Source of the DNA: Hyparrhenia diplandra
Taxonomy: Eukaryota; Streptophyta; Magnoliopsida; Poales; Poaceae
Direction of reading: 5' to 3'
DNA: 64,000 nucleotides
NCBI GenBank assembly: GCA_015847255.1
Contig: JADLZK010007778.1
Location: 744,001-808,000, forward strand
A program made the position numbers and the translations under genes. Below, piece by piece: positions 47,001 to 57,702 of the stretch. Within the stretch, counting starts at the first letter, position 1. The number at the start of each line of letters is the position of its first letter. Below the pieces are notes generated by a model, which saw only the letters and a list, made by a program, of their open reading frames with translations, was not told the DNA's origin and ran no database searches.

Positions 47001-47758
47001 GGCGCGACCGGTACCGCCCCATTCGGGCCGTACATCGGCGTCAGCGTGCGCCACGCCGACGTCGGCGGTGTCGGGTCGGGCGGCGGCGAGCCGATAGGTC
47101 CCCCCACTCTGTTTTACGAGTCAGCCCTGGTTTTTGGCCTGTGCATCGAGATTCGTGTGGAATTTGGAAAAAGTCAAAACATCAACTTTGTAGAGAATTT
47201 CATAAGCTGCAAAACACTCAATATGAACTTTTTCTAATTCGGCCTAGATTTGGAGATAAAAATTAAAACCACAAGGTCAACTCAAACCATTCAAAACAGA
47301 GTTTGTATTCAACTCAAATTTGACCCAAACTGTTGGGCACTATTTGAACCATTTCCAAACCTTTTCACAAGAAACTCATAAAATATCATTTGTTCTACAT
47401 AAAAAGTACTACATTTCATCTATAGAAACTTTTTGCTAGAAACACTTCTATCAAGCACTTTTGAAAGGAGTTTCAAAATGACTCAAAGAGGTTTGACCTC
47501 TAGGGCAGATTTAAAATAAAATTTCTAAATTGAAACTCAAGCTCAAACATGGTCCTAAATTATGTCAAAAAAATATATCTAGGCACAATCTAGGTCCAAC
47601 ACATCATTATTGCTAAGATTCTATAGAAGCTAGATCAAACAAGCATGAAATGAGAGCAATTCAAAGTGAATGTTACAACAACATGATTATGCATGAAATG
47701 ATGATCATGATATGCAAATGCTCATGCTTTCAAGATGCTTAACACCCGGGGTGTTACA
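44051..47758 (-). repeat. 5' LTR of element C (3.7 kb)
   Basis: Partner of 18945-19113 plus 33320-37646. Its ends on the minus strand are TGTAACACCCCGGGTG and GGCTCACA. It is shorter than the 3' copy because about 0.85 kb is missing at position 45717. The end points in the longer copy share an ATGA-type microhomology. Confidence 0.88.
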
Positions 47759-47934
47759 TGCTGTCCTCCAGCGTGGTTGTCGTGCTTGTGCGGGGTCCTC
47801 GAGGTGGTGTAGGCGTACTCCATGCGGCGTAGGCGAGTCTCCATCTCGTCAAAAGCGTCGGCTGATCTTGGCGCGGTTGTGCGTCGAGGAGGCGCCTTCA
47901 GCGCCGCGGTGAACTCCTTCATCTCGGAAGCCAT
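47759..47934 (-). pseudogene. Gag-like ORF of element E, N-terminal part
   Basis: Starts at an ATG (47932-47934) with MASEMKEFTAALKAPP and continues DEMETRLRRMEYAYTT, a short coiled-coil-like start. It is cut by element C's LTR at 47758 and should continue at 18944. It starts 36 bp inside the 5' LTR, with the PBS between. Confidence 0.6.
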
Positions 47935-47950
47935 GGGTGGTGGGAATCGT

Positions 47951-47970
47951 CCTGGTCTCCGGATACCGGT
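47951..47970 (-). promoter_or_regulatory. Primer-binding site of element E
   Basis: Minus strand CCGGTATCCGGAGACCAGG is adjacent to the LTR end. It resembles TGGTATCAGAGCCAGG with several differences, so the assignment rests mainly on position. Confidence 0.5.
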
Positions 47971-48608
47971 TGTCGATTCCAGCTAGATTGGGCGGAATTG
48001 ACACGTGTTTCGTCGACCGTTGGAGCTCCCGAGATGGCGTAGGGGGCTACAGACTTCCCGGCGGCGGCGGCGGCAAAGACTGGCGGCGAGGTGGAGGGGA
48101 GGAGCCGTGGGAGGAGAAGGTGGTGGCGGCGGCGGGCGGCTGAACCTGGCGCGGGCGCTGGGCGGGCAGAGGCGGCGGCCTTGTAGCGTGCGTGGGGGGG
48201 GAAGGCGGCGGCGGCGGTTGTGGAAAGCGAAAGCGATAGATATATTTTTATTGCTTGCTTATCCCTTAGAGATTACATGCCTCTTGCTTATATAGCCCGG
48301 CTAGTGGGACTTGTAATCTAAGCCATCTCTATAAGGTTTCCTTATACGATCGAGAATACCTTTTACAAGCATATCCTATTTATTTATTTCCTAATAAGGG
48401 TCTCCCTTATAGATGAGATATCCCCTTGCACACCAAAAATTCCTAAGATAACCCCTAACTTGAAAGCGAAGCAAACTTCGAATCGCACGGAAGAGGGAAA
48501 GCGGCGCGGCGGGGGGCGGCTCCCCTGCTGTGGCCGCCGCCCCCCCGGGCGGCGTCGTCGCGTTGAGCCCAATTAGCCACCGGGGCTGGCCCAATTCGGA
48601 TCATTACA
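47971..48608 (-). repeat. 5' LTR of element E (638 bp)
   Basis: Minus-strand start TGTAATGATCCGAATTGGGC and end GAATCGACA. TATA box TATATAAGC at 48286-48294 and AATAAA at 48247-48252, both on the minus strand. It matches the split 3' LTR. Confidence 0.88.
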
Positions 48609-49242
48609 ATTAAGAGATACAAATATTAATATTATTTTGAATACGCCGTTAAATTTTAAAATTTATTTGGTACAAGTATACAATTATATTATATTGATGT
48701 TTAGGATGGAGGAAGTACGAGGAATTTATTCTTCCGAAATCTATGTGATATAATTAAAATCATGACGAACGACCTCATGTGATACATCCCCTCATGCTGT
48801 GACCCCAGCACCGGAGCACGGGTGTAGTCAAGTCAAGTAGCCGTGTCCAATACTCAAATCACATATAAATATCTAGAATGTTTCCAGAGTACTTGACTCG
48901 CAAAGATGAAAGCCCTAATAATGTCCTACCCGGGTGAAAATGACTGGACGAATATGAACAAAAAAAAAAAAAAAAAAAAAAAAAAAAGACTGGACTTGTT
49001 TCCTTCCCAGTTGCCACGGCTGTAATCATGCATGTTGCCGCGTCAAAGTCATCACAAGTGAGATACAAGCAGGTCAAAGTCTACTGGCGTGTCAATAAGT
49101 TTTCCATTGTCGGCGGGCCCTCTGCTCGGCTCATTATCTTTGTCTGTGCACCTCGTACTTCTTGTTGTGGAACTCTCATATTATTTGCTGTCTCTGGTCT
49201 CTACCACTCACTGTTATGTTGTGCCTAACAGTTATATTATCT
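48609..49242. other. Intergenic: half MITE and poly(A) run
   Basis: 48609-48716 is AT-rich and ends GGATGGAGGAAGTA, like one end of a Stowaway MITE. Its other half is absent, and E's LTR abuts it. A run of 28 A lies at 48960-48987. No gene is recognised. Confidence 0.45.
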
Positions 49243-51830
49243 CACTACGGGATTTAGCTAATTTGCAAATGCCTTTGGCACTCGGCAAAGCCGGAAAGAC
49301 ACTAACTTTCACTACTACAAAAGCCTACTACGGGAACACCTCCCTTTTTTTTTATTAGGGGCGGTTTTGTTTTTGAGCCGCCCCTACAGTGACCACAGTA
49401 GGGGCAATTTTTTTTTTTAAGCCGCCCTACTAATAGTAGGGGCGGTTCAATATCCAACCGCCCCCTACTGTGGGGCCGAATTTTAATATGAGGCACTAAA
49501 AATTAATTTTTCATAAACGACATCGGACGGAAAAACTTTCTAAATATGAAATGTAGATCTCGAAAAGTTATGAAACTTTGTAGTTGACCACTTTTTAGTT
49601 TGAAATCATCTAGTCATACAAAAGCTGTGTTCAAATGTCTCAAATTTGAAATTCAGATTTAAGTAAATGTCCTCGGAAAAAAAAACTTCCTAAATATGAA
49701 TGTAGATCTCGAAAAGTTACAAAACTTTCATGTTGACCAGTTTTTAGTTTGAAATCATCTAGTCATGCAAAAGCTGTGTTCAAATGTCTAAAATTTTCTA
49801 AATGACCTCAGCGAAAAAAAAAAAACTTAAATGTCAACGGAAGGAAAAAACACTCGGAAAACTTAGTCACTTTGCTGAGTGCTTTGGTAAATACACTCGG
49901 CAAACTGGTTGAGTTTGCCAAGTGCTATGGTAAATACAATCGGCAAAGCGGCTGAGCTTGGCGAGTGCTATGGTAAAATATATACACTCGGCAAAGCTAA
50001 TACACTCACAAAGTAAAAGCACTAGGCAAAGAGCATCGTTGCTGAGTGTTTAATATACGACACTTGCCAAGGAGCCTCTTTGTCAAGTGTTTTATTCTTG
50101 CCGAGTGTCCTTTTGGAGGCACTCGACAAAGCTGGTGTTTGCTGAGTGCCCGATAGATAGCACTCAGCAAATTACAAGGCACTCGACAAATAATGGGTTT
50201 CCAGTAGTGTCTGTTGGAATATTAGAGGTTTCAATGCGCTAGGAAAAATGTGACGTTGTCAGGAGCGAATTTTTACTCGGCAAAGTACAAGACACTCGGC
50301 AGCGCTCATCAACAGATTGGGTGGTGAAATAATTTTCACATCCATTAATTGAACAACCAACTATGATTCAGTTGTGAAAGCTTTATTCGCCGCCAATCGA
50401 ATACCGTGCTGTGTGCGGCCCCTTCAAGGCGGCCGTCAAAACTTCCACTACCGGAACCTTGTCCATTGCCGAGTTCCAGACTTTGCCGTGTGCAGGATAT
50501 CGGGCACACGGCAAAGAGTCGCTTTGCCGAGTGTTCCAACGGAGACACATGGCAACGGCAGGACACTCGACTTTCCTCCTCTTTACCGAAAGTGTCCATT
50601 GGCAAGACAAAGCGGCAAAGCTGGCTCTATGCCGAGTGTTTGACTCAACACTTTCGGCAGCGATCGCGACGCCCGTTAACCCACCCGTGGGAGTCACGCC
50701 GCCATTACCTCCTTTGCCTAATGTCCACCGTTGACACTCGGCAAACCGATTTGCACACGGCTACTATTTCATAATGCTGAGTCATCCACGGTTACACTCG
50801 GCTTAGGCGCTTTTTGGCGAGTAACCAAAGACAATCGGCAAAGATTTTTTTTTTCCACTTGACATCAAACTTTTTCTCCTCAACATATATCATATTTCCT
50901 GCTCCCTAACAAAGTTTGGTGTACTTTTAAATTTATTTGCTATATTTAACTAGTTAATTGCATTTCAGACAATTTTTTAATCAGGTGAAATTTAAACTAC
51001 AAGTCATTCAAATATTTGGAAAAATGACTGTAAAATTTATATTCATGTTAGTCAACCAAATTTAAGACCCCACACATAATATGATTAGGGTTTTCAAACA
51101 TCTCGTTTCAGAAACAAGGCACTAAGCGTGTGGGTGGATGATTTTTTCATTGCATAAGAAGAAAAATAGTAAAAAAATCACGAAAATTCGACCGGGTTGT
51201 CGTCATATCACATATGGAGGCCGTGGAAAATATAGAAGATTTCAAAAAAGTCGTCCACGAACATCGTTTGAAAGCTGGAACATCTCCTCAAATGTTTTGA
51301 GTTACTGAGAGTGATCTCCTGTGTGTTGGAATATAGGGATGGTCGAGTTATGATATGGCTTTGAAACTTTTTCTATAGCCAAAAGACATCAAATATAGTG
51401 TCATGTTAAAATTTAGGGATTTTTTTGGATCCGTTTGATAATTTTTAATTTTTTTATCGCGTTTATATAAATGGAATGTGAGCTATAACCACATAAAATC
51501 ATGGTCTTTTTTTTCAAGAAATTATTAAATTTGCATTGTTTTTGTGAATTTTACATGGTATTCTAAAGTTTATTGCAGAAACAATAAGAAAAAAAATGGT
51601 TTAGGAGAATGGAAACAATAAAAAGAAAAATTGTATTTATAAACTTTCTTTACCGAGTGCTAGGTTGGCCTAACACTCGGCAAAGGCTGCCTCTTTGCCG
51701 AGTGCTAGCCCACTACACTTTCGGCAAAGAGTCGACATTTTTTTTTGAACCGTGTGGCGCAGGTTTTTTTTGTTTGCTGTTTCTATAACACTTGCCAAAG
51801 TTTGTAGTTTTTTTTCTTTGCCGACAGCGA
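49243..51830. mobile_element. CACTA-type non-autonomous transposon (approximate bounds)
   Basis: Begins CACTACGGGATTTAGC and soon shows the grass CACTA subterminal motif GGCACTCGGCAAAG. The same 10-12 bp motif (ACTCGGCAAA / TTTGCCGAGTG and variants) recurs in both orientations at 50275-50300, 50460-50640, 50730-50850 and 51650-51730. The 3' terminus is not clearly seen. It encodes no transposase that I can find. The short open frames at 50345-50774 merely read through motif copies. 51175-51290 resembles 63848-63945 in the CACTA element at the window end, linking the two. Confidence 0.6.
49310..50209. mobile_element. Nested CACTA-like element with CACTACT termini (about 900 bp)
   Basis: Left end CACTACTACAAAAGCC, right end (reversed) CACTACTGGAAACCC; both share CACTACT and an A-rich tract. 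Three-base flanks are TTT and TCT. The interior includes an inverted stretch TAGGGGCGGTT / AACCGCCCC (49366-49470), a roughly 148-bp tandem duplication (about 49520-49800) and diverged CACTCGGCAAA motifs (49850-50190). It could also be two overlapping termini from different insertions. Confidence 0.5.
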
Positions 51831-52146
51831 TCACTCATCGTGAAAAGCGAATGGCAAGGGTACTTATCGACCTTGTGTTCGCACATGGTAATCTTACCAA
51901 AATTTATGTGACAAACTCGTGATGGATCGACCGTACCAGTGGTCCACATCTATACCAAATTTCCTTTGTTTATTTCTGAAATCAATTTTCCTTTCAAGAT
52001 GAGAACATCTGTACCAGCGGAGTCAAGTCCAAGTCACCGGCCCTGTCCAAGACTAGAAGTCATCGCTGAACTGATCTACAGGAATGGAACCAGTGAGTCA
52101 AGGTCTACAAAACGTACATAAAAAAAAAAGCCCGTACTCAGCTCGA
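51831..52146. other. Upstream region of the receptor kinase gene
   Basis: AT-rich, with no recognisable element after the CACTA motifs stop. It is the likely promoter region of the gene starting at 52218. Confidence 0.4.
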
Positions 52147-52154
52147 ATATTTAA
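52147..52154 (+). promoter_or_regulatory. Possible TATA box of the receptor kinase gene
   Basis: ATATTTAA, 64 bp before the chosen ATG. Spacing would give a very short 5' leader, so it is only a candidate. Confidence 0.35.
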
Positions 52155-52217
52155 GACGTGTTAGATCTTCACCAAAGCTTCACCAAACAGCTGTATGCTG
52201 TAGCTCAAGCAATTAAA

Positions 52218-55200
52218 ATGGCATTTCGCATCCTTGCCTTGGTTGTCTTGATATGGTTGCCGTCACCTCAATTTGCAGTGGCTGTTTCTCCACCACCAAA
52301 TGCTAGCAGCTCCAATTCCGACCTCGCTGCCCTGCTGTCCATCAAAGCAAAGCTTACCGATCCTCAAGGTATCCTTCGCAGCAACTGGACCAGCAGAACG
52401 TCCTTCTGCCATTGGATTGGCGTCTCCTGCAGCAGACGCCGGCAACGAGTCACCGCGCTGGTGCTGTCAGACACGTCGCTTGAGGGAGAACTCGCTCCTC
52501 ACATTGGTAATCTCTCATTTCTCTCCGTCCTCAACCTCACCAACACAAACATTACTAGTGCCATCCCGTCTGATCTTGGAAGGCTATATCGGCTCCAAGT
52601 CCTTAATCTCCGAGGGAATAGCTTTACAGACGCCATTCCAGCAGCCATAGGAAACCTCACCAAGCTTCAAATACTTGATCTCAGCCGTAATAAGCTCTCA
52701 GAAATGATCCCATCTGAGCTCCAAAACCTGCATGATCTTGTGTACATGAATCTGATGAGGAACGGCATCACTGGACCCATACCAAACTATCTATTCAACA
52801 ACACACGATCACTGAAGCAATTAAACCTGGCAAACAATAGCCTCACCGGATCTATACCACAGGGTATTGGATCTTTGCCCATACTAGAATATCTAGACTT
52901 GGAAAACAATCAGTTCTCTGGCATTGCACCTCCGCAACTTTTCAATATTTCTACAATGCAAATTATGGGGCTCGGGGTAAACACTCTACATGGGTCCATC
53001 CCTGGCAATGGAAGCTTCAACCTTCCGATGCTTCAAATTATTTCCCTTTACAGAAATAACTTCACAGGACCAATTCCATCGGGGCTTGCAGCCTCCAAAT
53101 ACCTCGAAATGATTTACATACAACAGAACTGCTTCACGGGAGTTGTGCCTACATGGCTGGGATTATTGTCAGGCCTCACATTTGTTTCCTTAGGCTTGAA
53201 TAGCCTTGTTGGATTGATCCCAGCTTCACTTGGCAATCTTACCCGACTTGATACATTAGATATCTCAGTCTGCAATCTAACAGGCCAGATACCATGGGAA
53301 ATGGGACAGATGAGCCAACTAACATCTCTGGACCTTTCAAAGAATCAGCTGACAGGTTTCTTTCCTGACCACGTTAGCAACTTATCTAAATTATCTTACC
53401 TAAGAATAGACACCAACCAATTGACTGGATCAATTCCACACACTCTAGGGAACTCTGGAACTCTTACCTTTCTGGGTATCGGAGGAAACCACTTTCATGG
53501 TGATATTAGTTTCCTGGAGTCTGTTTCCAAATGTACGCATCTTTGGTACCTTGACATATCAGCATGCTCTCTCACTGGCAACCTCTCAAACCACGTTGTC
53601 AGGAACCAGTCTAGAGAACTGCAGTACTTCCTTGCCAATGACAACATGCTAACAGGTACACTTCCAAGTTCATTGTCAAACATGAGTGATCTCAGTGTGA
53701 TTGATATTTCCAATAATCAACTCACCAAGGAAATTCCGGAGTCTATTATGATGATGGGTAACCTCGAATATCTTAACCTTGCCCAGAATAGAATGCTTGG
53801 TCCAATTCCATCGGAGATTTCCATGCTAACAAAGATGGGATTTCTCTCTCTCTTTGACAACAGTTTCTCTGGACCAATCCCTGAAGGCTTTGGCAACATT
53901 AGCATGCTACAATATGTTTGGTTGTCTCGTAACAAATTAACTTCAACTATACCATCAAGCATGTTTCATCCTGGTAATATCTTAAAACTAGATCTCTCTG
54001 AGAACTTCCTTACTGGTGCATTACCATACAACATCGGCAACCTCAAACAAATTGAGCAGATTGATCTTTCTGCTAATCACTTTATTGGTGGCTTACCAGA
54101 TTCAATTGGACAGCTTCAGATGGTAACGTTCTTGAATCTATCACAAAACTCATTCAATGGTTCAATTCCAGGATCGTTTGAAAAATTACTTAGCTTGGAA
54201 ACCTTGGACTTATCATCAAACAATCTCTCGGGAACCATTCCAGAGTACTTCGCAAATTTCAGCAACCTCATAAGTTTCAATATATCATTCAATAAACTAG
54301 AAGGTCAAATTCCATCTGAAGGTGTTTTTTCAAACATCACTCTCCAATCTCTGATGGGAAATGCTGGACTTTTGCGGTGCTCCACGACTAGGATTTTCAC
54401 CTTGTCCAAATAATCATCACTCCACAAATGGAAGATTACTGAAATTTGAACTCCCTTCTATCTTAATAGCTTTTGTAGCAGCAGTTGCTTGCATTTACTG
54501 GATCTACAGGAAGAAAAAAGAGGTGAGAAGAGAAGCAATATCTTCCACTACAATGATCCATGATCCTAACACACCCATGCTGCTGGTATCTTACTATGAG
54601 ATTGTTCAAGCCACTAATAATTTCAGTGAAGACAATATCTTGGGACATGGAAGTTTTGGCAAAGTTTTTCAGAGGCCAACTGAGTGCTGGCTTGATTGTT
54701 GCTATAAAAGTCTTCAACATGGAAATGGAGCATACTATGAGAAGTTTTGAGGCTGAGTGTCGAGTTCTACGCATGGCTCGCCACCGGAACTTGATAAGAA
54801 TACTTAGCACCTGCTCAAATCAAGAATTCAAAGCAATAGTCCTTCCGTACATGCCTAATGGTAACTTAGAGGCATACCTGCATTCTGATAGCATGCCATG
54901 TTTGGGATTTCTTAAAAGGTTGGATGTTATGCTGGATGTGTCATTGGCGCTGGAGTATCTGCATCATCAACACTATGAGTTAATTCTACATTGTGACTTG
55001 AAGCCAAGCAATGTGCTATTTGACACAGACATGACAGCACATGTGTCTGACTTTGGCATTGCGAAACTGCTAAATCTTGATGGCAAATCCATTGCCACTG
55101 CAAGTATGCCTGGAACAATTGGATACATGGCCCCAGGTAACTACACATGTCCTTTTCTTGTTGTTTTTGTCCTGAAGCTTAATATTTATTGAATCTGAGC

Positions 55201-55636
55201 GTATAAACTGACTTGCTTCAAAACTTCTCGTCCAGAATATGGATTTTCAGGAAAAGCATCCCGTAAAAGTGATGTCTTCAGTTATGGCATCATGCTACTA
55301 GAGGTCTTCAGTGGGAAAAGGCCAACAGATCCCTTGTTTGCAGCAGAACATGACCTTAGGCAATGGGTTCATGAAGCATTTCCATCGATGATTGAAGATA
55401 TTGTGGACAACAGATTGCTAGAGATGCATGGGGATGGTCAAAAGACTAATAACGTGCTGCAGGGATCTTCAGTTACTTTGAATAATTTTCTTGTACAAAT
55501 ATTTGAGATGGGATTGGTATGCTCCAGCAACTCGCCTAGCCAAAGGATGACAATGAGTGATGTTGTGGCCAAGCTGACGAAGATCAAATCAGATTATTCA
55601 TCCTTTGCAACAAGTGCTCAGCCAGCCGAAATGTGA
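52218..55636 (+). CDS. LRR receptor-like kinase, subfamily XII (Xa21/FLS2 type), non-RD; two frameshifts
   Basis: Plasma-membrane receptor kinase. I chose the ATG at 52218 (AAAATGGC context) because it starts a signal peptide (MAFRILALVVLIWLP); an in-frame ATG at 52158 is possible. Then come the LRR N-cap with a Cys pair (FCHWIGVSC), about 25 LRRs (LxxLxLxxNxLxGxIP), a membrane segment near residues 745-763, and a Ser/Thr kinase with GHGSFGKV, VAIK, HCDLKPSNVLF (Cys before the catalytic Asp, so non-RD) and DFG. One intron, 55137-55235, splits the APE codons. Single extra Ts at 54370-54373 and 54665-54669 break the frame; without them the model is 1105 codons plus stop, a normal family length. 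Subfamily XII includes immune receptors for bacterial patterns, but the ligand is unknown. It is either a recent pseudogene or intact with two sequence errors. Confidence 0.92.
55137..55235 (+). other. Intron of the receptor kinase gene
   Basis: GTAACT...CGTCCAG, 99 bp, T-rich before the acceptor. It divides the Glu codon of the APE motif, and its position is the conserved one in LRR-XII kinases. Reading through gives an early stop at 55190-55192. Confidence 0.88.
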
Positions 55637-56078
55637 TATTAGTTTTATAAGGATAAAGATATAACTAGTGGACTCCCAAGTCCCAACACTGAATAGATTG
55701 GAGAACTGGAGGGCCTCAGTTAGAGGTAGAAGTCGAACCATGTATCCTAGTAGCCAAAACTACGATAAAAAAGATTTTTGGACACATGGCTCTATTAATG
55801 GAAGGGGCTCCCAGGGAAGAGGGTCCTTCTAGGTTAATCTTAACAGAGACATGCTACATAATACTACAACAAAAAGGTCATCACCGCCGGTTCAGAACCC
55901 CATCACTGCAGATTATAGTCCTCAGTGGCGAAATGTGGATGGTGATGGTCATGGTCATCAACGGTGATAATATGCTGTCACTGCTGGTTTGTAATTTGAT
56001 GTGACTTTGATAAGACATGATCAATGTAATACCCTAGGAATTACTAGGGACACTGGATTTCAACTCTAGCCTACCCCA
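55637..56078. other. 3' flank of the receptor kinase gene
   Basis: No coding sequence. 55867-55900 (CTACAACAAAAAGGTCATCA, then CCGCCGGTTC) resembles a transposon terminus of the type common near grass genes, but no partner end could be placed. The short ORF at 55786-56004 is not supported. Confidence 0.35.
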
Positions 56079-56136
56079 ACTTGCTTGGGACTGAAAGGCT
56101 ATGTTGATATTGATGTTGGTGTTGTTCACCTAGATG
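56079..56136 (+). repeat. 3' end of an Au-type SINE
   Basis: CCTACCCCAACTTGCTTGGG followed by ACTGAAAGGCT and a degenerate TTG-rich tail is the 3' end of the Au SINE family of grasses. The 5' tRNA-like part is not recognisable, so it is truncated or diverged. Confidence 0.7.
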
Positions 56137-57640
56137 GACCAATAGGAAGAGAAAAATTGATTTCCTGAAATGTGAGTTGTATGGACGATTGGAGACCATA
56201 CTTGCGTAGATCTCTTTGAAAGGAATCCGTTTGACTACTAATCCACTCCATTCGAATATCACTTGAGTTCGCACCAAGCAAAATAATTATGGACCGTTGG
56301 ATTATACTTCGGGTTACTTTTTGTATTCTCGTACGCCATCTTCCATGTGACTCATATTCGGCGGCGCCAACCGTATTCAGCAGTATCACGTTTTTCTTCC
56401 TGCACGCCTGATGCCGAGTTCAGATCCGTAGCGTGGCCTTGCTTGGTTGTTTTAACCGTGCTGCTCTGGCGGGTGTGCCCGTGCTGCGTCGCAACTGGCT
56501 CAGCCCAGCCATCCTCCTTGGTAAGTTGCTGCTACTCCTCTGTCTTTTATTCCTGATCAGTCCCTGCTCTGTTGCCACCCACTGGTGCATGAGTAGCAGA
56601 GTGGTTCAGTGGTGCGGATGTCAATTTGATGCAGCTAGCTGCAGCTCACGGCCGATGACGTAGACCAGCAAGGAAGGAGGATCGACATAGTAGACAGGGG
56701 AGGAAAATCGAGGGTCTGCTGCTTGATTGGTTCAGGGTTAATAAAATTTCGTTGCTGGATAGTTCAATTCTTCTCCAATCCGAGTTCTATACTTCAAGGG
56801 CAATCTTCAATAAATTTCTTGCTACAATAGTTCCACGACAAAACCTGGCGGCCATTAGTAGATCGATTTGATAGTATGCGTGCGAATTAGGCTGACGTAT
56901 TCGATGAATTTCTGGGCTGAATGTGCCTAGTCTGCTAAAACAAAAGCTTTTAACTCTTTTTTAGATGGGGCCATTCACCCGTTTTAATTAAGCAGAAAGG
57001 AAGTAACCAAATGTTACAGATACAAAAGACCGTAAGTAATCCATGGATTACCAACGAAATCCCAGACACAAACACACAGCAAGAAAACATGAGGGGGCCC
57101 TTCACCCCAAGACCTTAACCGAGTAAGCCTAATACAAGAGGTCAACACATCGGTAGCCAATATTCAAGTGACTGTGAAACGGCCACTGCGGCATGGACAG
57201 TGAAGCCGGAGCGAGCCAACCCATGCCCACCGGCAAGCAGCAGCGCTTTGGGTGCCATCCCCGGCCGTCGGCCGCCAGCAGCCCAAGCCTCCGCCAACCA
57301 GCTGAATGGCACCCGCGCCGCTCCCTAGCAGGTTCATGAGGACCTTGACCTGCTTGCTGACATTCATGCAGTGACGGAACCATGGGGGCCAACAGGAACC
57401 GTGCATCCCTCTCTGCTGTTAGCCTAGCATGCAGCGTTGTCCCGTTTTGATTTGCCATTTGTCCCGTTTTGATTTGGCGCAAAACTTGGGGGTCAATCTG
57501 AGTTCGTCAGGTCAACACCGTCAAGCGGGGGCATGCTAGAAGAAGCGTTGCATATCAGTATGTATGTTTGTAAAGCTTCACATCAATACGTATGTCTAGC
57601 TCCCCAACATCGTTTTGCTAGTTCCGTCACCGCATTCACG
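56137..57640. other. Intergenic, no gene recognised
   Basis: Mixed-composition sequence without a convincing ORF. 56950-57060 on the minus strand reads like a LINE 3' end (TTAATTAAAACGGG before an A-rich end), but the evidence is thin. The minus-strand ORFs at 57129-57482 are short and have no family resemblance. Confidence 0.4.
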
Positions 57641-57702
57641 ACGGGCGGCGACGTCTCCATGACGGACCGGACTAGGCTAGGCTCGCCGCCTCCTTCTCGC
57701 GG

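Larger units (their letters stand above)
18945..47758 (-). mobile_element. Ty3/gypsy chromovirus C, split by element D
   Basis: Minus-strand order: 5' LTR (47758-44051), PBS (about 44048-44031), a 2 kb leader with an ORF, gag, protease, RT, RNase H, integrase, GPY/F and chromodomain, polypurine tract (37662-37647), 3' LTR (37646-33320 plus 19113-18945). It is inserted in E's gag. The flanking five bases (TCTTG on the left, TGCTG on the right) do not match cleanly. Excluding D the element is about 14.6 kb. The PPT and LTR start resemble those of A, placing it in the same broad chromovirus group. Confidence 0.85.
7891..48608 (-). mobile_element. Non-autonomous gag-only LTR retrotransposon E, split by A, C and D
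   Basis: After removing nested elements, E consists of a 638-bp 5' LTR (47971-48608), a PBS, a gag-like ORF (47934-47759 continuing at 18944), and a 3' LTR of 637 bp assembled from 7891-8434 and 17040-17132. Internal length is about 2.0 kb and total about 3.3 kb. No protease, reverse transcriptase, RNase H or integrase is recognisable. It would need another element's enzymes to move. The two LTRs match over their whole length apart from scattered changes. E is the oldest element of the nest because A and C both sit inside it. Confidence 0.8.

Noticed and set aside
48960..48987. A28 run as a retroposon poly(A) tail
   Set aside because: No transcript-like sequence, polyadenylation signal or target duplication is linked to it; could be simple slippage.
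50345..50774. Four overlapping ORFs near 50.4-50.8 kb
   Set aside because: They read through CACTA subterminal motifs in several frames and have no family resemblance.
52158..52217. Upstream in-frame ATG as start of the receptor kinase
   Set aside because: It would put about 20 polar residues before the signal peptide; the ATG at 52218 has better context and gives a normal signal peptide.
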